This document shows positions 1 to 10,700 of a DNA stretch of 37,464 nt, piece by piece (position 1 is the first letter of the stretch; every line of letters begins with the position of its first letter). The DNA is from an uncultured Granulicella sp. (GTDB lineage Bacteria > Acidobacteriota > Terriglobia > Terriglobales > Acidobacteriaceae), in NCBI GenBank assembly GCA_937873145.1, contig CALMVK010000251.1, positions 1 through 37,464 of the forward strand, written 5' to 3'. A program made the position numbers and the translations under genes. The notes under the pieces were generated by a model. That model made no database searches and was not told the DNA's origin. It saw only the letters and a program-made list of their open reading frames with translations.

Positions 1-578
1 GATACCTTGTGCAGAGGCTTTGCCGGCACCCCACCGACGACGGCTCCTGCTGGAACGTTCCGCGTAACAACCGCATTTGCTCCAATGGTGGCATAGTCCC
101 CGATCGAAACGCCGCCCAGGATGGTCACTCCACGACCTACCCATACCTCGCGGCCGAGAGAAATGGAAGCTGCGGTATGTCCTGAGTCGCGAATTGGAAT
201 ACCCGGCTGACGCCGATGGTTTGCATCGCGAAGGCTGGAGTACTCTCCGATCATCGACCCGCAGCCAATCGTGATACCAGCCATGGCGACCAGGTGAACG
301 CCACGTGAAAGGACAACTCTGTCGCCGACTTCGACAACGGCTTCGCCTTGAGTTTCCAAGTGAAGATCGGGATAGAGTAGAGCATCTTCACCAAACCGAA
401 TGCTTCTTGTGCCGTAAACAAGACTGCGGCCCAATACTACAACCGAGCTTGGCAGCGCATCCCGGAGTTGTGCCGCGAGCCGGGCATGAGACCAAATCCG
501 TTCTGCAGATTCTCGTACATACGCGCTTTTTCGCAGACAGCCGCGGAGTGGAGCTACGAGCAATGGTTTAAGTTTCAC
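1..578 (-). CDS. Hexapeptide-repeat (LbH/WcaF-like) acetyltransferase, C-terminus truncated by window start
   Basis: Reading the minus strand from GTG at 578 gives VKLKPLLVAPLRGCLRKSAYVRES...GEVWVGRGVTILGGVSIGDYATIGANAVVTRNVPAGAVVGGVPAKPLHKV, a left-handed beta-helix hexapeptide pattern with the typical NPAK-like end. It runs off the window, so it is absent from the ORF track. GTGA overlap with the upstream GT2. Confidence 0.75.
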   Translation of the reverse strand, partial: MKLKPLLVAPLRGCLRKSAYVRESAERIWSHARLAAQLRDALPSSVVVLGRSLVYGTRSIRFGEDALLYPDLHLETQGEAVVEVGDRVVLSRGVHLVAMAGITIGCGSMIGEYSSLRDANHRRQPGIPIRDSGHTAASISLGREVWVGRGVTILGGVSIGDYATIGANAVVTRNVPAGAVVGGVPAKPLHKV

Positions 579-1588
579 CAAGGCCGCTGCGGCGATTGTC
601 GCCCTCCCGCTGTCTCCTGCCAAGCTTGCTTTAGGTGGCGCAGCAGCGAACGATACCGCTTGCCGCGCAGACGCCGGTTCGCGTCACGGCTGAGGCAACT
701 TCGTGCCACGGTCGCCCCATAGAGCAGTTGTTCGCTTAGCCGGGCCAGGTGCACTTGCCAGCCGTGATGTTTTCGGTAGTAGAGGAGCGTGCTACGCATA
801 CGCCAGAGCACGACCTGAGCGGCGTGAGGCGAAAGCTCTAGATCAACTCGTCCTTTTGAAGACTCGCCCCCCAAGTGCACGATTACGATATCCGGCCAGT
901 ACCAGACTGCGAAGCCTGCGCGTTTGAGACGTAGACAAAGATCTACCTCCTCGTAATAGAGAAAGAAGGCAGGGTCGAAGAGACCTGCGCGGCGCAATGC
1001 TTCAGGACGCAGAATGCAAAAAGCTCCAGGCACCCAATCTACGCGCGCCGGTGTGCCCGAGTCTGCCCAGGTCCGGTCAGGGCGGCCAAAAAATCTAGAT
1101 TTCGGATAACGTGCAGCCAGTCCGGAAAGAACCAGCACGTCATTCAAAACACTGTGGAAGCAACGAGAAGAGGGTTGAGAAGATCCGTCGCGGCCCACCA
1201 AATGCCCTCCGCCAAGACCACATTCCGGAGTCTCTTCCATGTGTTGGATCGCTTGGCGCAGAGCTCCCTTAGTAAAAAAAGCATCCGAGTTGAGCAAGAT
1301 GAAATAGCGGCCGCGAGCAATCTCCAAAGCTATATTGTTCGCAGCGCCGAAGCCTAAGTTTACCTCGCTGCGTAGAAGAAGCGTCTGCGGGAACTCTGCT
1401 GAAATCATCTCAGGCGAGCCATCCGTTGAAGCATTGTCCACTACTATGATTTCGACCATTAAGCCGCTCGACTCCGCGATGACGGAGCGAAGACACTTTC
1501 GCAGGATCTCGCGCGTGTTGTAAGAGACGATGATGATCGATACGTCGTAGACCGAAGTGTCTGTGCTTTTTATGGCCGGTGCCTTCAT
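575..1588 (-). CDS. Glycosyltransferase family 2
   Basis: N-terminal VSIIIVSYNTREILRKCLRSV..EIIVVDNASTDGS..., typical GT2 (rhamnosyltransferase-like) motifs; ATGA overlap with upstream gene. Confidence 0.9.
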   Translation of the reverse strand: MKAPAIKSTDTSVYDVSIIIVSYNTREILRKCLRSVIAESSGLMVEIIVVDNASTDGSPEMISAEFPQTLLLRSEVNLGFGAANNIALEIARGRYFILLNSDAFFTKGALRQAIQHMEETPECGLGGGHLVGRDGSSQPSSRCFHSVLNDVLVLSGLAARYPKSRFFGRPDRTWADSGTPARVDWVPGAFCILRPEALRRAGLFDPAFFLYYEEVDLCLRLKRAGFAVWYWPDIVIVHLGGESSKGRVDLELSPHAAQVVLWRMRSTLLYYRKHHGWQVHLARLSEQLLYGATVARSCLSRDANRRLRGKRYRSLLRHLKQAWQETAGGRQSPQRPW

Positions 1589-2943
1589 GTTTGTGCCTCA
1601 ACGACACGCCGTCGCTCATGTACCGTCAGCAGTTGCTTAAAGGTTTGGACGAGGCGCTCGTGGTTGCACGGTAGATTGTATTGTTCAATCACTTTTCTGC
1701 GCGCTGCCACGCCCATCGACAGTCGGCGAGGTTCTTCTCTGGCGAGCGTTCGCAATGCGTCCGCAAAGGCTTGAGCGTTACCCGGCGGAACGAGCAGTCC
1801 TTGTACTCCGTCTTGTATCAGTTCCGGAATACCGGCGACATACGTGCTGACACACGGGATGCCCAAGGCCATCGCTTCCATCAGTGCGACGGGGATACCC
1901 TCGGCAAAACTGGCCAAGACAAAGACGTCTGCTCGGTGCAGGTAAGTCAGAGCCTCATCATGAGAGAGTGCTTGCGTGAAGGTCACGCAGTCTGAGAGTC
2001 CATGAGTTTCGACAAACTCCTGCAATGACGGCATCTCCGGTCCGCCGCCGATCAGAACCAAGTGCATGGTGACTGCGTGATTTCGTAGCAGTAGCAAAGC
2101 CTGGAGCAGCGTTCGATGGCCTTTGGCTGCCACGAGCCTTCCGATGCAAACGGCTTGCAATGTTACGGCCTCCCTCGCTTTGGGATTGGGGACCTTCAAT
2201 AACAGGGTGGGATCAACGCCCAGCCGGAGAACGTGAAGTTTTCGCCAATGTTCTTGCGATATAAGTAAATAGAGTTGGCTTCTGCAGAAGTCACTAATGC
2301 AGAAGACAAAGCTGGCTTGCTCAATCTTCTCGCGCAAATGGTTCAACGAGGTGTCGAGAAGTTCCTCGGGACCGTGAATGGTAAGCGAAAAGGGAATCTG
2401 AAACGCCGCGGATGCAAGCATGCCCACACTTGCTACTGGTCCGCCAAAGTGAATATGCAGATGCTTCAACCCTCGCTCACGCATCCAGTGACCGACCAGG
2501 AGCGCCTCTGCCAGATAGAAGAACCAGTACAGCCGCCGACTCAAGGTTACATCGCAGATACTCAAGACGGCTTTAACGCCGCGGTACACGGCTGCAGGCT
2601 GACGCAGCAGGATACACAGCAAAGTTCGTGCCGCATTCAGGCGAGATCCGCCCTGAATGTAATACGTTTTTTTAGCCTCATCCGCTTCACGCAGTGGAAG
2701 GTCTTGGATTCTTCGGTCCGGAGGATTGATGGAGGCAGTTTCAAGATGCATTCCACGCAGCCGCAGCCCAAGCACCTCCTCCAGCAGAAAGGTATGCGAG
2801 ATGGCTGGGTACCGGCTAAGCAGGTAGGCAATCCGATAGCCAGACGATGGGTAGTGAGCATGATTGTCCGTTGCGCCAAGGCCGTGTTCCATGGCTGCAT
2901 CCCTGCGCTCTGAAATTTTCAAGGTCGTTCCACAGTCGTTCAT
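1585..2943 (-). CDS. Glycosyltransferase family 4
   Basis: AVCIGRLVAAKGH...VFVLASFAEGIPVALMEAMALGIPCVSTYVAGIPELIQDGVQGLLVPPGN: GT4 EX7E-type C-terminal signature. Confidence 0.9.
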   Translation of the reverse strand: MNDCGTTLKISERRDAAMEHGLGATDNHAHYPSSGYRIAYLLSRYPAISHTFLLEEVLGLRLRGMHLETASINPPDRRIQDLPLREADEAKKTYYIQGGSRLNAARTLLCILLRQPAAVYRGVKAVLSICDVTLSRRLYWFFYLAEALLVGHWMRERGLKHLHIHFGGPVASVGMLASAAFQIPFSLTIHGPEELLDTSLNHLREKIEQASFVFCISDFCRSQLYLLISQEHWRKLHVLRLGVDPTLLLKVPNPKAREAVTLQAVCIGRLVAAKGHRTLLQALLLLRNHAVTMHLVLIGGGPEMPSLQEFVETHGLSDCVTFTQALSHDEALTYLHRADVFVLASFAEGIPVALMEAMALGIPCVSTYVAGIPELIQDGVQGLLVPPGNAQAFADALRTLAREEPRRLSMGVAARRKVIEQYNLPCNHERLVQTFKQLLTVHERRRVVEAQT

Positions 2944-4241
2944 TCGATTGATCCTCGATTGGAGCAGACGCGTACTCCCTCAAACGAAGTAGAAGGTTTA
3001 CGCTGTCGGGATGAGTCGAGGGACATGCAGTAGAGCGTGAGTATGCAGTCGATCCGGTCACTCCAGCAAAAATTCCGCATTACGCGTTCGCGGCCCGCCG
3101 TTCCCAATTTGGCGCACAATACGGGAGAGAAATGCATCCGCGACATGGCTTTCGCAAAGCCTTCAATCAGAGCGGTTCGGCTGTCGGGTGAAACCAGGAT
3201 GCCGCAGCTCTCGTCGAGGTATTCGGCAGGTCCTCCCCAGGCAGTCGCAATCACGGGCCGGCCCATTGCCATCGCTTCGAGGACAACGGCACCGCCGCAT
3301 TCATACAAGCTTGGTAGTACCAGTGCGCGGCAGTCGTTAAGCCGTTGTGCGCACTCGCTCTGGCTCAGCCAGCCGAGAAAACGCACGCGGTCACCGACGC
3401 CGATTCGCACCGCCAACTCTTGCCATGTCTTCAGCATCGGTCCAGCACCAACGACCTCAAGCGAGGCATCCGGAACATCTTGAAGGGCTTCTATGACGAT
3501 GTCGAGAGCTTTCCACTCAACTAGTCTGCCAACGAAGAGGAAATGTGCTTTTCCCGCCGTCGGAGAGCAGGATGACATGGACCAATCACCCACATCGACC
3601 GCGTTCTCCGGTAATTCGAGAACGCGGCCGTGCAATCCATTAGGCAGAGCGGCCCGGGTCCTAGTATTCGCGACCAGCACGAGGCTGGCCTTGCGTTTGC
3701 CTGGGAAAACCGTGTTGGCGAAGTTTGCAAGCAAGCGGCCCAAGGCAAGGACGCCTCGACCTATAGGCGCTTCCTTGGTCCGAAACGCTGGAGGATACTC
3801 CATCCCCCCATTCAGCGGTCCCATGACCACCGGCGCACCCAGGTTATAGAGCAGGGAAGGGAATCGAGGGGAGACAGGGATGGGCTGATGAACCACGCAC
3901 TCCGCCGTGACCAGATGACGCAAGACGGCGCGCTGCCTCCACTGCGTTAGCATCTGGGTTACCAGGCCCAGCGTCGCTTCGTCCACGCGCCGGGGAAGCG
4001 AGCGTCCTAGCCGGAAGAGCAGCTTTTGGAGTAAGGTGTCTTCGACGAAATGAAGGCGGTCCAGTTCGTGGGGAAAGAGCGACAACAGCTCCGGGCGAGT
4101 TCTGGCATGGACGATCAAGTGGACGTCAACGTCACGCTGACGCAGTAGGCGAAAGTAGTGGTAAGGCAGAATAGCCTCGCCACCGAAGTGGACCGATGCA
4201 TTCTCGGCAGCGATCAACACGCGTAAGGACGGATAATTCAT
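2940..4241 (-). CDS. Glycosyltransferase family 4
   Basis: FLFVGRLVEWKALDIVIEAL...ALVLPSLYECGGAVVLEAMAMGRPVIATAWGGPAEYL: GT4 C-terminal domain. Confidence 0.88.
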   Translation of the reverse strand: MNYPSLRVLIAAENASVHFGGEAILPYHYFRLLRQRDVDVHLIVHARTRPELLSLFPHELDRLHFVEDTLLQKLLFRLGRSLPRRVDEATLGLVTQMLTQWRQRAVLRHLVTAECVVHQPIPVSPRFPSLLYNLGAPVVMGPLNGGMEYPPAFRTKEAPIGRGVLALGRLLANFANTVFPGKRKASLVLVANTRTRAALPNGLHGRVLELPENAVDVGDWSMSSCSPTAGKAHFLFVGRLVEWKALDIVIEALQDVPDASLEVVGAGPMLKTWQELAVRIGVGDRVRFLGWLSQSECAQRLNDCRALVLPSLYECGGAVVLEAMAMGRPVIATAWGGPAEYLDESCGILVSPDSRTALIEGFAKAMSRMHFSPVLCAKLGTAGRERVMRNFCWSDRIDCILTLYCMSLDSSRQRKPSTSFEGVRVCSNRGSIE

Positions 4242-5224
4242 GCGTGTTTTGCTCCGAAGACCCGGTAGTAGCCGGTGCCACGCAGCAGATATTTGGCTTT
4301 CTGCTCGACCTCATAACGAGTTCGCGTCAATTCCACAAACGGCAGCGCTCGGCCTGGAGCCGTAATCTCCTTCGAGCCTTTCGCCTGCTGTTTGGCAATC
4401 AGATCCGGGAGCAGCCACTTGGCTTCGCCACCGCCATGAAAACACTTCATTGTGGGCCACGCTTCTTTGGCGAGAATTTGCGCGCCAGTGGCTCCCAGCA
4501 CGCGTCGAAGCCGTTTTGTCTGGGTACGATGCCAGCATACCCAAAGATTGGGGTCGAGGTAGCTTCCTCCCTCGCGCATAGCAATCGCCGCCCAGACGAT
4601 CGCCTCCACGTGCATCAGTGCCGGCAATCGGTCGCCACCCAGCCGCGCGATCAACCAGTTTATCCACTCCAGATCACTGCCGCCGCGCCAATGCGCCACC
4701 CCGATATCCACATGATGAGCAAGCCGGATGCCATGAGCCATTGCGCGACGAACCACCTGCGGTGGAAACAGACAGGTGGGACGCTGCCACATCAGCCTTA
4801 ACCCCGAAGGAGGCGTCTGCTCGAAACGAAAGCGATTGGGGAAGTAAACGTCTGGGTCAAGCAGGATAATCTCCTGGCCAGCGTGAGCTAACAGCAGAGG
4901 ATCGGTAATTTTCCGCCAGCATGGGTGCCCGTGACGAAACTTCCGCAGGTATGGAAGTCCGGCAAATTGGCTCGACTCCATATCTGCCAGATCGTTTGCG
5001 GTCGTTACGCTCCATGCATGGCGTGATTCTGGGCTTATATTACAGATGACTTTGGTGAGAAGCTGTCGATCGCTCTCCGTGTCTGTAATCAGATGTAAGT
5101 TGACCGGATCGACGCAGTTGCGAAACAGGTCAGTGATCGCGCTCAACGCATATGGTAGAGATCGAGGAGACAAGACGAGATAGAGCTGGCGCTGAGTGAA
5201 ATGGGCTGTGGTGGTCACGTTCAT
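4238..5224 (-). CDS. Putative GT-A-fold (nucleotide-diphospho-sugar) glycosyltransferase
   Basis: N-terminal YLVLSPRSLPYALSAITDLFRNCVDPVNLHLITD and a DXD-like ILLDPDVYF motif; located inside a glycosyltransferase run. Family assignment is by motif only. Confidence 0.6.
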   Translation of the reverse strand: MNVTTTAHFTQRQLYLVLSPRSLPYALSAITDLFRNCVDPVNLHLITDTESDRQLLTKVICNISPESRHAWSVTTANDLADMESSQFAGLPYLRKFRHGHPCWRKITDPLLLAHAGQEIILLDPDVYFPNRFRFEQTPPSGLRLMWQRPTCLFPPQVVRRAMAHGIRLAHHVDIGVAHWRGGSDLEWINWLIARLGGDRLPALMHVEAIVWAAIAMREGGSYLDPNLWVCWHRTQTKRLRRVLGATGAQILAKEAWPTMKCFHGGGEAKWLLPDLIAKQQAKGSKEITAPGRALPFVELTRTRYEVEQKAKYLLRGTGYYRVFGAKHA

Positions 5225-7773
5225 ACGCGTACCGCCATGCTTCGCCGCAGCAGATCGCGCAACTCATCCGCAAGCTGATCGAGGTTAGGTTCGAGAAAGA
5301 GGCGCTCGTGATCGCCCGGGAGATCGTGAATCTCTACTCCCCGCTTGAAGAACCGACTCCATCCCAAATCACGGGGACCGTCGGCGTGCTCCTGTTCCGA
5401 GGCACGAAAAAGGACTAGACGCCCATCGTAGGATTCGAGCTGGTAGTTCTCCAAAGCAATGAAGTTGACATCATATGCGCTTCGCATCCAGACAGGAATT
5501 TTCCGCAGACTGAACTTTGCGGCTGTCCTGCAGCCAAAGCGGATAACCCGTGTACGTAGTTTTTCCAGAAGGTAATGCACATGATCTCTGGCGGGCAGCC
5601 GGCTTGTATTGAGGCGCAGGCGGCTGATTTGGCGCAGCAACCGGGCAGGCACGCTTGGTACCATCGTCTGATCGTACTGGCGGGTACGTGCATCGAGCAT
5701 GCCAAGCAGCGCCACCTCCTCGCCCTTCGCCTTAAGTTGGCGTGCCATCTCCAAAGCAAGGGTGCCTCCGAAGGAGTATCCCAGGAGGTGATAAGGTCCG
5801 CGCGGCTGCACTTTGCGTACATCACGGAGATAGTACGCGGCCTGGTCCTCCAGTCGCAGCAGCGCCGGCTCACGTCCGACCAGCGATTGTGCCTGTATGC
5901 CGTATACTGGCTGATCTTCGCCCAGACGTGCCGCAAGACCATAAAAGCTAATCACATTACCACCGACGCCGTGTGCGATAAAAAGGGGCGGCCGACTGCC
6001 GTGCGGCTGCAACGGCACAAGAGAGCTGTCGGTGTTTGGCGCAAAACGCGCTTGAATGGAAAGCGCTAGAGTCTCGATGGTTGGTGCGGAGACCAGACTC
6101 GTCAGACCTAGATCCGTTGCGAAGATCCGGTTGATTTTGGTGATCAGACGCAGTGCCGCAAGCGATTCCGCGCCAAGGGAGAAGAAGCTGGTGCGTATGC
6201 TGATCTGCGGAATATCCAGAGTGGCTTGCCAGAGATGCGTAAGCTGCCGTTCAATGAAGTCCCGCGGTGGAACGTACTCTTCTTCGGCTTGTCCGCCGTT
6301 TTGCCAAAGTGCTGAATCAGCTTTCATCTGCTGGTGACGATCAATCTTCTGCGCTGAAGACTCCTCCAGGCGATCATCTGGTCGTGACAGTGCTGAAGTT
6401 AGTAACTCATTGAATCTCTGCAAGTAACCCTCAATGGTCGATCGCTTGTAGTGACGAGGGTTATACTCCAGCTGCAATCTTGGTCCCTCCTCGGCGCGAT
6501 CCACCACCGCAAACATCATTTCGAAGATGGCTCCCGGACTCTCAGAGCGCAACGGAACAATCTCCAATGCTCCAATCCGCTGCGGCACCATAAATGACTT
6601 TTGATAAAGGAAGAAAACTGGAATCTCGAACAACCGGCCTTTGCCGGCAAGCTGAGCATCGTGCACAAGCAGCTCAAATGGAAGAGCTTGATGCTTATAT
6701 GCTCCCACAGTCCACTCCTGGACTTTCGCAAGAAGCGTGCGGAAGGTCTCTTCTTGCGTCAAGCGAAGCCGCATCACCTGGATATTCATGAACAGGCCGA
6801 TCAGGTCCTCGGTCTCGTCTGTGCGATTGGCGCAAGGAGATCCTAACGTGAGATCGCGCTGCCCAGTCAGCCAGTGCATCAGTGCGGCAAAGATGGCGAA
6901 GAGCAGAATATTGAGCGTTATGTGTTCGTGCCTGCAGAACTTCTGAGCCTGCCGTTGTAAATCCGGAGGGATCAATAACGTTTCGATGGCTCCCGTCGTC
7001 TCATGCTCGCGTGGGGAAAGCTCCGCAAGCGCGTCAGGATCACGAGCCAGAAAAAGTTTCGAAAAGCTGGTTCCCAATGAATTACGCCAGAACGCAAGCG
7101 AGGCTGCTGGCTCATCACTTTTGAGCCAGTCCTTCTGCCAGACCGCATAGTCGGCGAATTGAACTGGCAGCTCCGGCAAAACTGCCGGACGCTCGGTCAG
7201 CAAAGCCTCATAGAAGACCCGCACATCGCGCAGCAGAATACCGTTTGAGATTCCGTCACAGACAATGTGGTGCATCGTTACGAGCAGAAGATGGTCCTCG
7301 GCAGAAAAGCGCAGCAGCTTGAGTGCAAGCAGCGGACCATGTTTCAGGTCAAAGCGAAATGCGGCCTGTTCGCGCGTGACCCGCTCTGCTTCTTGATGTC
7401 GCAATGTACCGTCGAACGACTCCAGATCAACCAGCGGAAGCAAAACCGCAGGCTCGGCATGCAGCATCTGCATCAGGTGTCCGTCTGTCCACTCGAAAGT
7501 CGTGCGCAGCGCTTCATGCCGATCAGCGCACAATACGAATGCTTGCTGCAGAGCATTTCGATCGAGTGGACCGGTGCACTTCCACATCAGCGGCATGTTT
7601 AAAGCCGGATTGCCGGGATCCAGCTGATCCAGCGACCAGAAGCGCACTTGGCCCTGCGTTGCGGGAAATGCGTATAGGATTTCGGTCGGGCAGTCTTCCT
7701 GCAGCTGCTGTTTGGCCGCCGTGGTCTCTGGATTGTGTGGAAGCAAGAGGTCAACCGTTTGCGTGCGCGTCAT
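5221..7773 (-). CDS. NRPS terminal protein: C - PCP(T) - thioesterase, no adenylation domain
   Basis: C domain HHIVCDG; carrier motif FFSLGAESLAALRL; type I TE GYSFGG with LPGDHERLF. No A-domain core motifs (YTSGSTG, GRxDxQVK) anywhere in the protein. Confidence 0.92.
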   Translation of the reverse strand: MTRTQTVDLLLPHNPETTAAKQQLQEDCPTEILYAFPATQGQVRFWSLDQLDPGNPALNMPLMWKCTGPLDRNALQQAFVLCADRHEALRTTFEWTDGHLMQMLHAEPAVLLPLVDLESFDGTLRHQEAERVTREQAAFRFDLKHGPLLALKLLRFSAEDHLLLVTMHHIVCDGISNGILLRDVRVFYEALLTERPAVLPELPVQFADYAVWQKDWLKSDEPAASLAFWRNSLGTSFSKLFLARDPDALAELSPREHETTGAIETLLIPPDLQRQAQKFCRHEHITLNILLFAIFAALMHWLTGQRDLTLGSPCANRTDETEDLIGLFMNIQVMRLRLTQEETFRTLLAKVQEWTVGAYKHQALPFELLVHDAQLAGKGRLFEIPVFFLYQKSFMVPQRIGALEIVPLRSESPGAIFEMMFAVVDRAEEGPRLQLEYNPRHYKRSTIEGYLQRFNELLTSALSRPDDRLEESSAQKIDRHQQMKADSALWQNGGQAEEEYVPPRDFIERQLTHLWQATLDIPQISIRTSFFSLGAESLAALRLITKINRIFATDLGLTSLVSAPTIETLALSIQARFAPNTDSSLVPLQPHGSRPPLFIAHGVGGNVISFYGLAARLGEDQPVYGIQAQSLVGREPALLRLEDQAAYYLRDVRKVQPRGPYHLLGYSFGGTLALEMARQLKAKGEEVALLGMLDARTRQYDQTMVPSVPARLLRQISRLRLNTSRLPARDHVHYLLEKLRTRVIRFGCRTAAKFSLRKIPVWMRSAYDVNFIALENYQLESYDGRLVLFRASEQEHADGPRDLGWSRFFKRGVEIHDLPGDHERLFLEPNLDQLADELRDLLRRSMAVRV

Positions 7774-10700
7774 CGCATGCCTCCAGCTTTCACGACCCGG
7801 TACCGGTCCCGTGCGACAGCGGCAATCTGCGGCACACGCTGTGTTCTTTGATCGTTGTCGTCGCTTTGCTCTAACGTTGCGCAGACGCCGACAATCGTTC
7901 TCTGCTGGAAGAGCAGTGAGGCATCGATTGCAAGGCCTTGCCGCTGCGCGCGCGCTGCGATACGGAAGATGAGCAGGGAGTCGGCACCGAGTTCAAAGAG
8001 GCTGTCCGTAATTCCGACCGGGCTTACCTCCAGCACCTCAGACCAGATCTGCGCCAACATCTTCTGCGCCGGCGTAACCGGGAGGGTGAAGTTCGCCGAT
8101 GCCTCGCAGGTGCGTTCCCGAAGCGGCTCCGGCAGCCCCTTGCGATCAATCTTGCCATTGATGGTCCGCGGCATCTGCGGGAGAACGACGAACTCTGTGG
8201 GAACCATATACTCCGGCAGGGTCTCGCGCAAAATATGCCGGAGACGTTCGCCCAGCGTCTTTGACTCGATACCCTCTTTGCTCGTTACGTAGGCAATCAG
8301 CTGAGTCGCCGCGACATTCCTGTCAGCAATGACTACAACTTCCCGCACCTGCGGATCGACTTTTAGTGCGGCTTCAATCTCCTGCAACTCAATCCGATAA
8401 CCGCGAAGCTTTACCTGAAAATCCGTTCGCCCCAGCAGCTCAATCGTTCCATCCGCGCATCTCCTGGCAAGATCGCCTGACGCGTAGATACGGCCTTCGT
8501 TGTAGGGATTCACGAGAAATTTCTCTTGCGTTAGCTCCGGTCGGTGCCAATAACCGCGCGCAAGGCCTGCTCCTCCAATAAACAGTTCTCCAACGACTCC
8601 GATCGGCGCCAGCTGTTCGCGCTCAGAGAGAATGTAAAACTGCGTGTTCGCCAAAGGAGGCCCAAGCCGCAGCGGTCTAGACCCGGCTTCGACGCGGGTT
8701 GCCGAGGACCAGATGGTGGTCTCGGTGGGACCATACATATTCCAAACCTCGGCAGCCCTCACCAACATTTGGTCCGCCAACTCGCGGGACAAGGCTTCTC
8801 CCCCGCACAACGCTTTCACAGCATGGCGACCGGGCAAAGGCTTCGTCCATCCGGCGTCAATCAGCAGCCGCCAGGCACCCGGTGTAGCCTGCAGCACCGT
8901 CGCTTCCGTTCGCTCGATCAAGCCCAGCAGCTTGCGGCCATCCGCAATCTCTGTTTGCGTAGCTACAACCAGCCGGGCACCTGTGACGAGTGGCAGCAGC
9001 AGTTCCAACCCCGCAATGTCGAAGGCCAGGGTCGTGATCGCGACCAGTGTGTCCTCAGCAGTCAATCCAGGTTCCTGTTGGATCGAACGCAGCAGATTGT
9101 CGAGCGCGCCGTGCTCGACCGCAACCCCCTTTGGCTGTCCCGTGGAGCCCGACGTGTAGATAATGTAGGCTAACGAGTTCGCCGTAAGCGTGGCGGGTTC
9201 AAAGTGGGTCACAGCCGGCAAGCTCTTCGACAGGTTGACCGTCCGGGCTGAAGTGGTCAGTGCAAGTTCACGCGATGTCAGCAGTACCTGCACCCCGGCA
9301 TCGTTCAACGTCATCTCCAGCCGTTGACGCGGGTGCCTTGGATCAAGCGGTACGTAGGCTCCTCCGGTCAGCATAACGGCTAGTAGCGCAGCAACCATCT
9401 CCGGCGAGCGCTCCACGCAGAGACCTACCAGGCTCTCGCGTTCCACACCCAGCCTCCTGAGCTCCTGAGCCAATTTTAGTGAGTAGTGTGCGAGCTGGCG
9501 ATAGGTCCACACCACGCCTCCGCACTCAAGCGCCACCCGGTCCGGCTCGCGCTCAGCCCGGGCAAGCACAACAGCAGCCACGGACCAAAATTCTTGCCAG
9601 TCCACAGTAGTCTGGTTCCACTCTGAGATTAGCGTGTGCCGCTCCTCCGAGCTCAGCAGCGTCAACTCGTCCACGCGTGTGTCCGGAGCCGCGAGTGTCG
9701 AAGACAACACCTCAGTCCAGGCTCCAAGCCACCGTGCGATCGTCGACTCCTCGAACAAACTGGAGTTGTAGTCGCACGTCAGCGCAAGGTACGCTCCGGT
9801 ATCCACTACGTTCAGAAACAGGTCGGTGTTGACGAAGCACTTTGGATTTGGCTGAATGTCAGCCTTCAACCCAGCAAATTGAACGTTGTCGCCGAGCCGC
9901 TCCAAATTGAATTGAACCTCGATCAAGGGGAGTCTCCCCGGCGCACGCTCCAGATGCAGCTTTCGCAGGATGCTGCCGAACGTGAACTCCTGATGGTCGT
10001 AGGCGTCGAGCAGCGCCGTCCGGATCGCCTGCATATGCTCGCGAGCCGTCGTTTCTGCGTGCACCTCGCTCAACATTGGAAGGAAGTGCACCGCATGGCC
10101 GACAAGGCTGACATCCTCCACCAGTGCCTGTCCCGCCGTTGAGATCCCGACGACTACTTCTTCCTGTCCCGTCAGCCGGTGCAACAGCGCTGCAAAGCCG
10201 GAGAGCAGCACAACGAACAGCGAGCAGCCACTGCGGCCGGTCGACTGATTCAGCTTCGCGTAAAGCTCTGCGCCAATATGGCCGTGCCAGGTTCGGCCGC
10301 GATGCGTCTTATGGGGTGGCCTGGGATGATCGGTCGGAAGATCCAGCCGCGGCGATCTGCCTTGAAAGCGATCGACCCAGTAACTTTCGTTGGCGGCAAA
10401 CTCACCTGCTTCGTCCCGTTGCCGCTCCCGCAGAGCATAGCTGCGGAATGGAAGTACCGGTGCGAGTGAAAGGCTTCCGCTGTACACCTTGCCTAGCTCT
10501 TGCAACAGTAGATTGGCCGACCAACCATCAAGCACGAGGTGGTGTGCCGTGAGCAGTAAAGCCCAGTGGTCGTCTGCGAGCCGGTAGCACACCGAACGAA
10601 GCAGAGGGCCACGCGCAAGATTAAAGGGCGTCCGAGCCTCATCGGCAATCGCCGCGGCAAACAGATGACTACGAGTCGACTCCGGTAAATCTCGAAGGTC

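Noticed and set aside
2275-2913. 212-aa plus-strand ORF
   Set aside because: Lies fully antisense to the well-supported GT4 gene 1585-2943; no recognisable domain.
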